A DNA stretch of 64,000 bases, from positions 3,038,001 through 3,102,000 of the forward strand of contig NZ_CP134500.1 in NCBI RefSeq assembly GCF_031760065.1, written 5' to 3'. This document shows, one piece after another, positions 44,230 through 51,867 of the stretch (the stretch's first letter is position 1; every line of letters starts with the position of its first letter). The DNA comes from Streptomyces durocortorensis (GTDB taxonomy: Bacteria > Actinomycetota > Actinomycetes > Streptomycetales > Streptomycetaceae). The translations under genes and the position numbers were made by a program. Below the pieces are notes generated by a model. The model searched no databases. It was not told where the DNA came from and saw only the letters and a program-made list of their open reading frames with translations.

Positions 44230-45111
44230 CTACCGCTGCTGGAGCTTCAGCCATTCCGGGCTGGTCGCCAGGGCGACGAGCTGGTCCATGGTGAGCGCGG
44301 GCTCCGGGCGGGTGGCGGGCGTCGACTGGGCACCGGAGTTGAAGGCCGAGACAACGACCCGCATTCCGTCGGGACGCATGGTGTCGGCATTCCACCAGAC
44401 GACCCCTTGGCCGCCCTTCTCACCGGGCATCTTCGAGGTCGCGAGCAGGGTGCCGTCGGGCAGGGTGGTCGCATCCCTGTAGAGATCGTCGGCGACGTCT
44501 CTCATATCGGGCTGCACATTGATCTGTACGAGGGTGCTGCCCTTGCCGTCGTCGACGACGACCGAGGCGAACTCGCCCCCGCCGTTCGTCTTCTCCCCCA
44601 CCGAGAGGCCCTCGGGCAGCAGCTTGAGGAAGGTGGGCATCAGCAGTGTGTAGTCCAGCTCGGGCGCCGGCTCCCCGTCGTCCTCCGAACCGGGCGACGG
44701 CGGCTGCGGTGAGCCCTCACCCGTGCGAGGACCGTCCGTGGGGGTGGTCGTCGGCTCGCCCGTGGGCGTGGGCGTGTCCGAGGGCGTGGCCGTGGGGGCG
44801 TCGGTGGGCTCGGGCGTCGGCGTGGGCGAGGCGGCGTCCGTGGCCGGGGCCGCGGCCGTCGGCGTGGCCGGACCGCTGCTCGCGACGTTCGCCACGTCAT
44901 CGGGCCCGCCCAGCATCCCGGCGGCGACCGCACCACCTCCCCCGACGAGAGCCAGGGCCAGCACACTGCCCGCCACCGCGGCGACGCGACGGCGGCGGAG
45001 CGCACGGCGCCCGTGCTCCAGCGCGCCGTCCACCACCGCGGTGCGGCCGGTCAGGTCGAAGGCCGCGCCCGTACGGCGGAGCTCCTCGCTGAGTTCGTCT
45101 TCAAAAGGCAT
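44230..45111 (-). CDS. Membrane-anchored partner protein of the SigE-family sigma factor
   Basis: A 293-residue protein. A cytoplasmic N-terminus (MPFEDELSEELRRTGAAFD...ALRRRR) precedes one membrane helix (~43-65). A long Thr/Pro/Ser-rich linker (~75-140) leads to an extracytoplasmic domain (LDYTLLMPTFLKLLPEGLSVGEK ... LVQINVQPDMRD ... VVWWNADTMRPDGMRVVVSAFN). The topology resembles anti-sigma or sensor partners encoded after SigE-family sigma genes in Streptomyces, but no zinc anti-sigma motif is present. It lies 100 bp downstream of the sigma gene on the same strand. Confidence 0.75.
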   Translation of the reverse strand: MPFEDELSEELRRTGAAFDLTGRTAVVDGALEHGRRALRRRRVAAVAGSVLALALVGGGGAVAAGMLGGPDDVANVASSGPATPTAAAPATDAASPTPTPEPTDAPTATPSDTPTPTGEPTTTPTDGPRTGEGSPQPPSPGSEDDGEPAPELDYTLLMPTFLKLLPEGLSVGEKTNGGGEFASVVVDDGKGSTLVQINVQPDMRDVADDLYRDATTLPDGTLLATSKMPGEKGGQGVVWWNADTMRPDGMRVVVSAFNSGAQSTPATRPEPALTMDQLVALATSPEWLKLQQR

Positions 45112-45181
45112 GGGGAACCACCACTTCTCGTTCTGGGTGCACAACAGGTTTCAACGGGCTGACAGGTCAGCCGGGGACGTT

Positions 45182-45217
45182 GGGTCTGCGGGGTCAGCGG
45201 GGTCAGCCGGGTCAGCG
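45182..45217. repeat. Four 9-bp tandem repeats at the sigma-gene 3' end
   Basis: Units GGGTCTGCG, GGGTCAGCG, GGGTCAGCC and GGGTCAGCG run up to and into the stop codon of the sigma factor gene (45212-45214). They belong to the same class as the 9-bp arrays at 41034, 42270 and 49433. Confidence 0.8.
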
Positions 45218-45721
45218 GGTGGCGAACTCCGCGACGCTGCCGCCCAGATGTTCACGCAGCCGCCCGAGCGCCCGCACACAGCGGGTCCGTACGGCGGCCG
45301 GGCTGACCTGGAGCGCGGTGGCGGTCTCCTCGATGCTCCGGTCCTCCCAGTAGCGGAGCACCACGACCGCGCGGTCCTTGGGGGCCAGCTGGGAGAGCGC
45401 CCCGAGGAGCGTCATCCGCAGCGCCGGGTCGTCGGCGGCGGCCGAGGCGCCCTCGGGCACCTCGGCCAGCGGGCGTTCGCTCGCGGAGCGCCTTCGCCGG
45501 TGGGTCAGAAAGGTCCGGACGAGCACGGTCTGTGCGTACGCCGCCGGGTTGTCGATCCGGCGGGCGCGACCCCACGACACGTACATCCGGCTCAGGGTCT
45601 CCTGCACCAGGTCCTCGGCGAGGTGCACATCGCCGCTGGTCAGCAAGCAGGCCGAGCGGAACAGATGGCCGGCCCGGCCGGCCGCGAACTCCTTGAACTC
45701 CTCGGCGCGCGACGACTTCAT
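45212..45721 (-). CDS. SigE-family RNA polymerase sigma factor (ECF-like)
   Basis: A 169-residue group IV sigma factor. Region 2 covers FKEFAAGRAGHLFRSACLLTSGDVHLAEDLVQETLSRMYVSW; region 4 covers LSQLAPKDRAVVVLRYWEDRSIEETATALQVSPAAVRTRCVRALGRLREHL. The AGHLFRSA...GD..AEDLVQ pattern is that of the Streptomyces SigE-like subfamily (TIGR02983 type). ATG 45721 has GGGGGAG five bases upstream, better than the GTG/ATG at 45745. It is followed by a membrane partner gene, so it may be controlled by an envelope signal. Confidence 0.9.
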   Translation of the reverse strand: MKSSRAEEFKEFAAGRAGHLFRSACLLTSGDVHLAEDLVQETLSRMYVSWGRARRIDNPAAYAQTVLVRTFLTHRRRRSASERPLAEVPEGASAAADDPALRMTLLGALSQLAPKDRAVVVLRYWEDRSIEETATALQVSPAAVRTRCVRALGRLREHLGGSVAEFATR

Positions 45722-45849
45722 ACTCTCCCCCGTCTGTCCGTCCACTCCGCCCTTCCCCCTCTACGACGCGACGGGAACGCGGAAATGTTTCAGTCCCCGA
45801 AGAAAACCTCTTCCGAGCTTCCCGGGGGCTTCTCCGAGGGCATGCGAAA

Positions 45850-45887
45850 GCGCCCCGTTCACGCGCCGGACGGCGTGAACGGGGCGC
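45850..45887. terminator. Terminator after the intradiol dioxygenase gene
   Basis: GCGCCCCGTTCACGC and GCGTGAACGGGGCGC form a perfect 15-bp stem with an eight-base loop. On the minus strand it begins about 30 bp past the dioxygenase stop and is followed by CTTTC. It separates that gene from the sigma-factor gene. Confidence 0.85.
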
Positions 45888-45917
45888 GGGCGGTGGTGCG
45901 CGCTCGCTGTTCCCGGT

Positions 45918-46787
45918 CTACCCGCGTTCCCACAACGCGGGGACCTGCGGCGGTTCCCAGCCCGGCATGGCCAGGTGCGCCTGAAGACAGCGGTAGGCGA
46001 CCCCGCCGTATGTGACGCGGTCTCCCGCGCGGTAGGAGGTTCCGGACTCCCAGCTGGTACCCGGCTCGGTGGGCGGATCGGTGGGCGGATCGGTCGGTCC
46101 GGGCGTCTGGGCGACGTCCAGGACGAAGTCGAAGGTGCCCTGGCGCCCGTTCCCGACGTTGCGGACGGTCATCAGCAGCTCCGGGTCGAACAGGGCGTCG
46201 GTGTTGTTGCGCGGCTCGCCCGGGAAGTACAGCTGCGTGGTGAGGATGCGGCCCCCGGGGGCCTGGGCCTTCACATGGAGGTGCCGGGTACGGCCCGGGT
46301 AGAGGCCCGGCACGACGGTGGTGAGGCTGAAGCCCCCGTCAGGCCCGGTGAACTGGTGCCCCCGGAAGGCGTATCGGGCCATGTCGTACGACCCGTTGGT
46401 GTCGGCCTGCCAGAAGTCGAGCAGGGCTCCGGGGATGGGGCGGCAGGCCCGGCCGAAGACGTAGCCGCTCACGGTGAGCGGTACGCCGGGGGTGCCCGGG
46501 GTGACCAGGCTGGTGCGGCGCGGGGAGTTGGGCTTGAAGTACGGCCCTTCCATCTGCGGCGGTGTCGTGTCGTCGCCGTCGTCGCACTGCGGGGTGGGGG
46601 CCAGGGGCCCGTTCCCGGCGGAAGCGGCGTCCCGGGCGAGCGCGACGCCCCCTCCGGCGAGGAGGGGTGCCGCGCTCGCGACGATCGCGGCCTTCAGGAG
46701 ACCTTTGCGGCTGATGGGCCGCCCTCCCGATGTCTCATCAGGCTCGTTCGACGCATGGGGGGTTGGGTTGTCCATTTGTGGGGTCAT
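45918..46787 (-). CDS. Secreted intradiol ring-cleavage dioxygenase with C-terminal carbohydrate-binding module
   Basis: A 289-residue exported enzyme. A Tat-like signal (RPISRKGLLKAAIVASAAPLL, residues 23-43) precedes the intradiol domain, with Fe(III) ligands Tyr134, Tyr163, His169 and His171 (NGSYDMARYAF, GLYPGRTRHLHVKAQ). A PTDPPTDPPTEP linker joins a ~45-residue ChiC/CBM5-12-like module (TSYRAGDRVTYGGVAYRCLQAHLAMPGWEPPQVPALWERG). A characterised Streptomyces enzyme of this architecture (SACTE_2871) cleaves catechols and binds lignin-like polymer. It follows the similarly built protease gene by 99 bp. ATG 46787 has GAGGA nine bases upstream. Confidence 0.92.
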   Translation of the reverse strand: MTPQMDNPTPHASNEPDETSGGRPISRKGLLKAAIVASAAPLLAGGGVALARDAASAGNGPLAPTPQCDDGDDTTPPQMEGPYFKPNSPRRTSLVTPGTPGVPLTVSGYVFGRACRPIPGALLDFWQADTNGSYDMARYAFRGHQFTGPDGGFSLTTVVPGLYPGRTRHLHVKAQAPGGRILTTQLYFPGEPRNNTDALFDPELLMTVRNVGNGRQGTFDFVLDVAQTPGPTDPPTDPPTEPGTSWESGTSYRAGDRVTYGGVAYRCLQAHLAMPGWEPPQVPALWERG

Positions 46788-46886
46788 GACGGTGTCCTCG
46801 GAGTCCTCGGTGCGGGGAGGCGGAGAGGTTCGGGGAGGTGGTGGTCGGAGGTTCAGGAAGGCAACCGTGCCTGGAGGCCCGGGAGA

Positions 46887-48266
46887 TCAGACCCGCTGCC
46901 AGAGGGCGGGTACGACGGGCGGGGTCCAGCCGGGCTGGGCCGTGTGCCCCTGGAGGCAGCGGTAGGTCGCTCCGCCGTACGTCACGGTGGCCCCGGTGGC
47001 GTACGTGGTGCCGGCCGCCCAGGTGCCGCCCGGCGGGTCGGTGGGCGGGTCGGTCGGCGGCGTGGTGGGCGGGTCGGTCGGGGTCCCGCTGGTGACCAGC
47101 GTCAGCCCGTACGCCTGGAGCGCCGGGAGGAGCGGCTGGAAGTACGTCGTACCGCCGGTCCGGCAGTTGCCGGAGCCGCCGGAGGTGACGCCCTGGGCCT
47201 GGCTGCCGGAGATGTACGAGCCGCCGGAGTCGCCCGGTTCGGCGCAGACGCTGGTGCGGGTCACTCCGGAGATGGTGCCCTCCGGGTAGGTGACGCTGGT
47301 GTTGAGCTGCTGGATGGTGCCGCAGTGCCAGCCGGTGGTGGAGCCGGAGCGGCAGACGGAGGCGCCGACGACGGACGGGGTGGAGCCGGTGACGGTGACG
47401 TCGCCGCGCCCGTAGCCGTTGACCAGGGGCTTCGCCACCCAGTTGGCGTTGGTGGCGACCCAGGCGTAGTCGCGGCCGGGGAAGGTCGAGCCCTGGAAGG
47501 TGCCCTGGGCCTGCTGGTTGACGCCGTTGGTCGTGGTGCCGACCCGGCCGCAGTGGCCGGCGGTGACGAAGCCGTTCTGGGTGCCGCGCTTGACCGAGAA
47601 GCCGACGGAGCAACGGCCGGAGGGGTTCATGTAGTACGCGTCGCCGCCCCGGATGTCCGCGAGGGCGCGGGGCTGCTCGGCGGACCGGACGACGGTGACG
47701 AGGTCCGTGCCGACCCCGGCCTCCTTCAGGAACACCCGGGCCGCCGAGTCGCTGGCGGCGTTCACGACGACCTTGTTGGCCTCGACGTCGACGTACCAGA
47801 CGGGTACGTCCTTCGGCGCCTTGCGCAGCGCGGCCTTGTCGAGGGTCTCCTTGACGCCTTCGAGCCGGTCGAGGCTGTGGCCGACGACCTCGGCCCTCGC
47901 CCCGGCATCGGTGATGCGGGCGGTCTGGGAGGCGTCGGTGGTGGCGACGGTCAGAGCCGCCTCGTCGCCGCTGACCCGGGCCCCGGCGAAGCTGGCGCCG
48001 AGGGACTTCTCCAGCCCGGTGGCGACGGCGGCGGCGCGGTACTCGTTCGCTATCCGGGCCCTGGCGGCCTCCGCGTCGAGTCCGAGGTCGCGCTCCATGG
48101 CGGCCAGCAGTCCGGGCGACAGGCTGTCGGCGGATACCGGTGGGGCGGCGGGGCCCGCGGAGCCGGCCGACGCCACTCCGGTCAGCCCGGCGAGGGCGAG
48201 TGCGCCCAGGGCCACCGTGGCGGTGCCGACGGCGAAGGCGCGTCTGCGGAGCGTGGTTCTCTCCAC
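46887..48266 (-). CDS. Secreted streptogrisin-like serine protease with carbohydrate-binding module
   Basis: A 459-residue S1-family protease. A signal peptide (~1-34) and an alpha-lytic-type propeptide (~45-200) precede the mature domain near ADIRGGDAYYM. The triad is His238 (TAGHC), Asp266 (GRDYAW) and Ser347 (GDSGGS). A Pro/Thr linker (PTDPPTTPPTDPPTDPPGG) leads to a module nearly identical in pattern to that of the next gene (TYATGATVTYGGATYRCLQGH...GWTPPVVPALWQRV). The design resembles streptogrisin C, with a chitin-binding tail. Start GTG 48266 has AAGGAGAG upstream. Confidence 0.93.
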   Translation of the reverse strand: MERTTLRRRAFAVGTATVALGALALAGLTGVASAGSAGPAAPPVSADSLSPGLLAAMERDLGLDAEAARARIANEYRAAAVATGLEKSLGASFAGARVSGDEAALTVATTDASQTARITDAGARAEVVGHSLDRLEGVKETLDKAALRKAPKDVPVWYVDVEANKVVVNAASDSAARVFLKEAGVGTDLVTVVRSAEQPRALADIRGGDAYYMNPSGRCSVGFSVKRGTQNGFVTAGHCGRVGTTTNGVNQQAQGTFQGSTFPGRDYAWVATNANWVAKPLVNGYGRGDVTVTGSTPSVVGASVCRSGSTTGWHCGTIQQLNTSVTYPEGTISGVTRTSVCAEPGDSGGSYISGSQAQGVTSGGSGNCRTGGTTYFQPLLPALQAYGLTLVTSGTPTDPPTTPPTDPPTDPPGGTWAAGTTYATGATVTYGGATYRCLQGHTAQPGWTPPVVPALWQRV

Positions 48267-48518
48267 GTAACTCTCCTTGGTTCGGGGGGTGTCCAGATCC
48301 GGCGGGGGTTGGTCCGGACCAGGGAATTGCCGAAACCGTAGCGGCGGCGCCGCCAGTCGCAGGAGATCCCGTTCGCCCCCTCCCTCGGCGTTATGGGGCG
48401 CTCTCGGGGCCATGGATGCCTCCCGGCGCCCGGCTCCGCCCGGTCAGCGCCCCCGGACACCACCCCCTGAGCACCGGCCGGGGCCGGAACGCCTCTCCCC
48501 TTCCCTCCGGCGCCCGGG

Positions 48519-48524
48519 TAGCTT
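48519..48524 (+). promoter_or_regulatory. -10 box for leaderless transcription of the kinase gene
   Basis: TAGCTT ends seven bases before the ATG at 48532, and no ribosome-binding site is present, so the transcript probably starts at the initiation codon. Confidence 0.5.
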
Positions 48525-48531
48525 CAGCCCC

Positions 48532-49224
48532 ATGCACACAGGGCAACTGCTGGGCTCGGGACGCACCGCCGACGTGTACGCACTCGACGGCTCCTGGGTC
48601 CTTCGCCGCTACCGCGACCACACGGACAGCACCGAGGAGCTGGCGGTGATGGCGTACGTCGGCGCCTTCGGCTTCCCGGTGCCGCGGATCGGCCTGCCCA
48701 TCGAGGGGGCCCGCCCCACGGACCTGGTGCTCCAGCGACTGTCCGGCCCCACCATGGCCGAGGCCCTGCTGGCCGGGACGCTCGGTGTGGCCGAGGCGGG
48801 CGCGCTGCTGGCCCGGCTGCTGCGCGAGCTCCACGCGATTCCGCCCCGGGTGTCGGCGAACCCGGAGGACCGCGTGCTCCACCTGGACCTGCATCCGGAG
48901 AACGTGATGCTGACGGGCGGGGGCGCGGTGGTGATCGACTGGTCCACCGCGGCGGAGGGCCCGCCCGGCCTGGACCGGGCGATGTCGGCGCTGACCCTGG
49001 CCCGGACCGCCCTCGACCCCGCGTTCCCGGCCGGGCCCCAGGTCCGTACGCTGCTGGCGGCCCTGCTCGCGGAGCTCGCCGACGACGGCGGCGCACCCCT
49101 CGCCGACCTGGCCCTGGCCCGCACCCGCCAACGGGCGAACCCGCACCTGACGGAGCACGAGCGGGGCTGCCTGGAGGAGGCGGTGGGCCTGGTGATCGGG
49201 TGCGCTCCTGAGGGGCGGGCGTGA
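48532..49224 (+). CDS. Aminoglycoside phosphotransferase-like kinase
   Basis: A 230-residue small kinase of the APH/choline-kinase-like fold. The N-lobe shows LLGSGRTADVYALDGSWVLRRYRD (glycine loop and ATP-site region). The catalytic loop is VLHLDLHPENVMLT and the metal-binding motif VVIDWSTAA. It could phosphorylate a small molecule such as an aminoglycoside, a sugar or a lipid head group; sequence alone does not tell. It is monocistronic by layout: a leaderless start, and an unrelated ABC operon 184 bp downstream. Confidence 0.82.
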   Translation: MHTGQLLGSGRTADVYALDGSWVLRRYRDHTDSTEELAVMAYVGAFGFPVPRIGLPIEGARPTDLVLQRLSGPTMAEALLAGTLGVAEAGALLARLLRELHAIPPRVSANPEDRVLHLDLHPENVMLTGGGAVVIDWSTAAEGPPGLDRAMSALTLARTALDPAFPAGPQVRTLLAALLAELADDGGAPLADLALARTRQRANPHLTEHERGCLEEAVGLVIGCAPEGRA

Positions 49225-49343
49225 GCATCGGCCCCGGCCGTGACAACGAGGACGAGCATCACCCGTAGCGCTCTCCCGACCCCTGGCGATGCCCCCGTCT
49301 CTGGCGCCCCCCACCCCCCACCTTGCGCGCGGCTGCCCCGCGC

Positions 49344-49396
49344 TTGACAGCCATCCCTCCTCAACACCATGATTCCATTAATTGACTAGTGGAATC
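49344..49396 (+). promoter_or_regulatory. Promoter and operator of the YtrA-type ABC operon
   Basis: TTGACA (49344-49349) and CATGAT (49368-49373) are spaced by 18 bp. GATTCCA (49371-49377) and TGGAATC (49390-49396) form an inverted repeat with a 12-bp A/T-rich centre that overlaps the -10 box and the start region. It suits the dimeric GntR/YtrA repressor encoded two genes downstream. Confidence 0.6.
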
Positions 49397-49408
49397 GAGG
49401 CGAGGCGC

Positions 49409-50380
49409 GTGGCGTACACGAGCACTCCGAACGGGACTTCGGGGACCCCGGGGACTCCGGGCCATCCGGGCAACTGGGCGCTGGAGGCCCGCGGCCTGGG
49501 CAAGCGCTACCGGCGCGGCTGGGCGCTGCGCGACTGTTCCTTCCGGATTCCGACCGGACGCATCTGCGGTCTGGTCGGCCCGAACGGGGCGGGCAAGAGC
49601 ACTCTGCTCGGGCTTGCGACCCGCCAGGTGCAGCCGACGGCCGGCGAACTGCGGATCTTCGGCGTACCGGTCCACGACCCGGCCGTCATGCCGAGGTTCG
49701 CCTTTCTGGGCCAGGAGAAGCCGCTGTTCAAGCGGTTCACCGTGGCGGACACCCTGCGGATGGGCGCCGAGCTGAACCCCGGCTGGGACGCGGCGGCCGC
49801 CGACCGGATCATCCGCTCGGGCAATGTCCCGCCGCACGCGAGGGTCGGCACGCTCTCCGGCGGCCAGCGCACCCGACTGGCCTTCGCGCTCGCCTTCGGC
49901 AAGCGGCCCGAGCTGTTGCTCCTGGACGAGCCGATGGCGGACCTCGACCCGCTGGCCCGCGACGAGATGACCACCCTGCTGATGGCGGAGGCCGTCGAGC
50001 GCGGGACCACGGTCGTGATGTCCTCGCACCTGCTGACCGAACTGGAGGACATGTGCGACTACCTGCTGGTCGTCGCTGACGGCCGGATCAGGATGGCCGG
50101 TGACGCCGACGCGCTGGTCCCGGCCCACGCACTGGTCACCGGGGTGGCCCGGGACGGCGCCCTGCCGGCGGAGCTCGACCACCACACCGTGGTCGAAACC
50201 CGCCTCCAGGGGCGGCAGTTCCGGGCGATGATCCGACCGAAGGGCCCCCTTCCGGCCGACTGGGAACGGGTCGAACCCTCCCTGGAGGAGGTTCTCCTCG
50301 CCCATCTCCGTTCCCCGGACGCGCCCTCGCTCTACACCCAGGGCGCCCGCGTCGAGGCCGAAGGGACCCAGGCCGCATGA
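49409..50380 (+). CDS. ABC transporter ATPase of a YtrA-type operon
   Basis: A 323-residue ATPase. The first ~20 residues are a Gly/Thr/Pro tract (GTSGTPGTPGHPG) made by 9-bp repeats. Walker A is GPNGAGKST, the signature LSGGQRTRLAFALAF, Walker B LLLLDEPMADLD. A ~90-residue tail follows. GTG 49409 is preceded by GAGGCGAGG. The stop overlaps the start of the permease gene (ATGA, 50377-50380). Regulation is inferred by the GntR protein at 51428-51823, because the palindrome at 49371-49396 overlaps the promoter. The transported substrate is unknown. Confidence 0.9.
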   Translation: MAYTSTPNGTSGTPGTPGHPGNWALEARGLGKRYRRGWALRDCSFRIPTGRICGLVGPNGAGKSTLLGLATRQVQPTAGELRIFGVPVHDPAVMPRFAFLGQEKPLFKRFTVADTLRMGAELNPGWDAAAADRIIRSGNVPPHARVGTLSGGQRTRLAFALAFGKRPELLLLDEPMADLDPLARDEMTTLLMAEAVERGTTVVMSSHLLTELEDMCDYLLVVADGRIRMAGDADALVPAHALVTGVARDGALPAELDHHTVVETRLQGRQFRAMIRPKGPLPADWERVEPSLEEVLLAHLRSPDAPSLYTQGARVEAEGTQAA

Positions 50381-51357
50381 GCAGCACCACCACCCTCACC
50401 GGGACGAAGCCCACCGGACTCGGCTCCGGGCGACGTCTGTTGCGCGGAATGCCGTGGCTCGTCGTACGCCAGCACCGGACCGCGATGGTCTGCGTCCTCG
50501 GCCTCACCCTGCTGGGCGCACTCTGGATCGTGTACGAACGCCACGAGCTGATCCAGGTGCTCGACGCGGCCGGCTGGCCCGGGAAGGACGCCGGCGACCC
50601 GCTCCAGGGCGACCGGGGCTACGGCTACATCACCACCATCCTCGGCGGCCTCCCGCTGATCCTCGCCGTCTTCGTCGGCGCCCCGCTGATCGCGGGCGAC
50701 CAGGAGAACGGCACCGCGCAGCTGGTCACCACCCAGTCCGTGACCCGCCGCCAGTGGCTGACCGCCAAGCTGGGGCTGGCCTACACCCTCGCCCTGGTCT
50801 CCGGTCTGGTGCTCTCGGCGCTGTTCACCTGGTGGTGGGAGCCGTACCGCTCCCTCTTCCCCAGCCAGTGGATCGACGGCACGATCTTCGACAACACGGG
50901 CCCGGTCCTGCCCGCGTTCCTGCTCTTCTTCACCGCCGCGGGCATCACCATCGGCTGCCTGGCGCGCCGGGTGCTCCCGGCGATGGTGGTCACGTTCCTC
51001 TTCACGGTCGTCGCACAGTTCGCCTGGGACGAGGTACGCGTACGCCTCGGCTCCACGCAGATGTTCACGTACCCGATGGACAGCGAACTCCCGGCCCGCT
51101 TCAGCGAGTCGCACGAGGTGGACCGCTGGGTCGGCAACGCCAACGGGGAGCTCTTCGGCTGGGGCACCTGTGCCGAGGCGACCGAGAAGGCACAGAACGC
51201 GTGCATCGAGGAGCACGGCATCGTCAACGACGTCATCGAGTACCTCGACTACAGCCAGATGGCGGCGATGCAGTGGACCGCGGCGGGTCTGCTGCTCGCC
51301 GGAACGGCCCTGCTCACCGCGTTCACCCTGTGGCGGGTCTCGCGCCGTCCGCTGTAG
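50377..51357 (+). CDS. ABC-2 type permease
   Basis: A 326-residue membrane protein with six helices. A first helix (TAMVCVLGLTLLGALWIVY) is followed by an extracytoplasmic stretch, then LPLILAVFVGAPLIAGDQENGTAQLVTTQSVTRRQWLTAKLGLAY, typical of ABC-2 permeases with the cytoplasmic GDxENGTxxL motif. A large extracytoplasmic loop (~230-290) contains two cysteines (GTCAEATEKAQNACIEE), probably disulfide-bonded. It overlaps the ATPase gene and precedes the GntR regulator. Confidence 0.9.
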   Translation: MSSTTTLTGTKPTGLGSGRRLLRGMPWLVVRQHRTAMVCVLGLTLLGALWIVYERHELIQVLDAAGWPGKDAGDPLQGDRGYGYITTILGGLPLILAVFVGAPLIAGDQENGTAQLVTTQSVTRRQWLTAKLGLAYTLALVSGLVLSALFTWWWEPYRSLFPSQWIDGTIFDNTGPVLPAFLLFFTAAGITIGCLARRVLPAMVVTFLFTVVAQFAWDEVRVRLGSTQMFTYPMDSELPARFSESHEVDRWVGNANGELFGWGTCAEATEKAQNACIEEHGIVNDVIEYLDYSQMAAMQWTAAGLLLAGTALLTAFTLWRVSRRPL

Positions 51358-51427
51358 GCACGACCCCGTCCCCCTGCGTCCCGTCCCCCTACGTAAAGTG
51401 TCGGCAATCGAGCGGAAGGTGAAGTCC

Positions 51428-51823
51428 GTGGTCGTGTTCCGCATCGACCGGCGCAGCGGAGTGGCGACGTATCTCCAGATCGTCCGCCAGGTCGAACAGG
51501 CGCTGCGCATGGGGGCGCTGGAGGAGGGCGACCGCCTGCCCACCGCCGCCCAGGTCGCCGCGACCACCAAGGTCAACCCGAACACGACCCTCAAGGCCTA
51601 CCGCGAACTGGAACGCGCGGGCCTCGCCGAGGTGCGCCAGGGCGCGGGCACCTTCATCACCCGCTCCCTCGCCCAGCCCCAGTCCGGCCCCGATTCCCCC
51701 CTGCGTGCCGCCCTCGCCGACTGGATGACCCAGGCCCGTACGGAGGGCCTCACCGGCCAGGACGTCACGGCCCTGTTCCGTTCGGCGTTCGAGACGGCCT
51801 ACCCGGGGGAGGCGGCGGACTGA
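51428..51823 (+). CDS. GntR-family regulator, YtrA subfamily
   Basis: A 131-residue regulator: GntR winged helix (YLQIVRQVEQALRMGALEEGDRLPTAAQVAATTKVNPNTTLKAYRELERAGLAEVRQGAGTFI) plus the short helical tail characteristic of the YtrA group, whose members control ABC transporters encoded with them. GTG 51428 is chosen with GGAAGGTG upstream; GTG 51434 is also possible. It is the third gene of the ABC operon, 70 bp after the permease. The operator is probably GATTCCA-N12-TGGAATC. Confidence 0.88.
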   Translation: MVVFRIDRRSGVATYLQIVRQVEQALRMGALEEGDRLPTAAQVAATTKVNPNTTLKAYRELERAGLAEVRQGAGTFITRSLAQPQSGPDSPLRAALADWMTQARTEGLTGQDVTALFRSAFETAYPGEAAD

Positions 51824-51867
51824 CCGGGCGGGGCTCCGCTCCCGTACGGCCAAGGCCGCCGCCTCCC

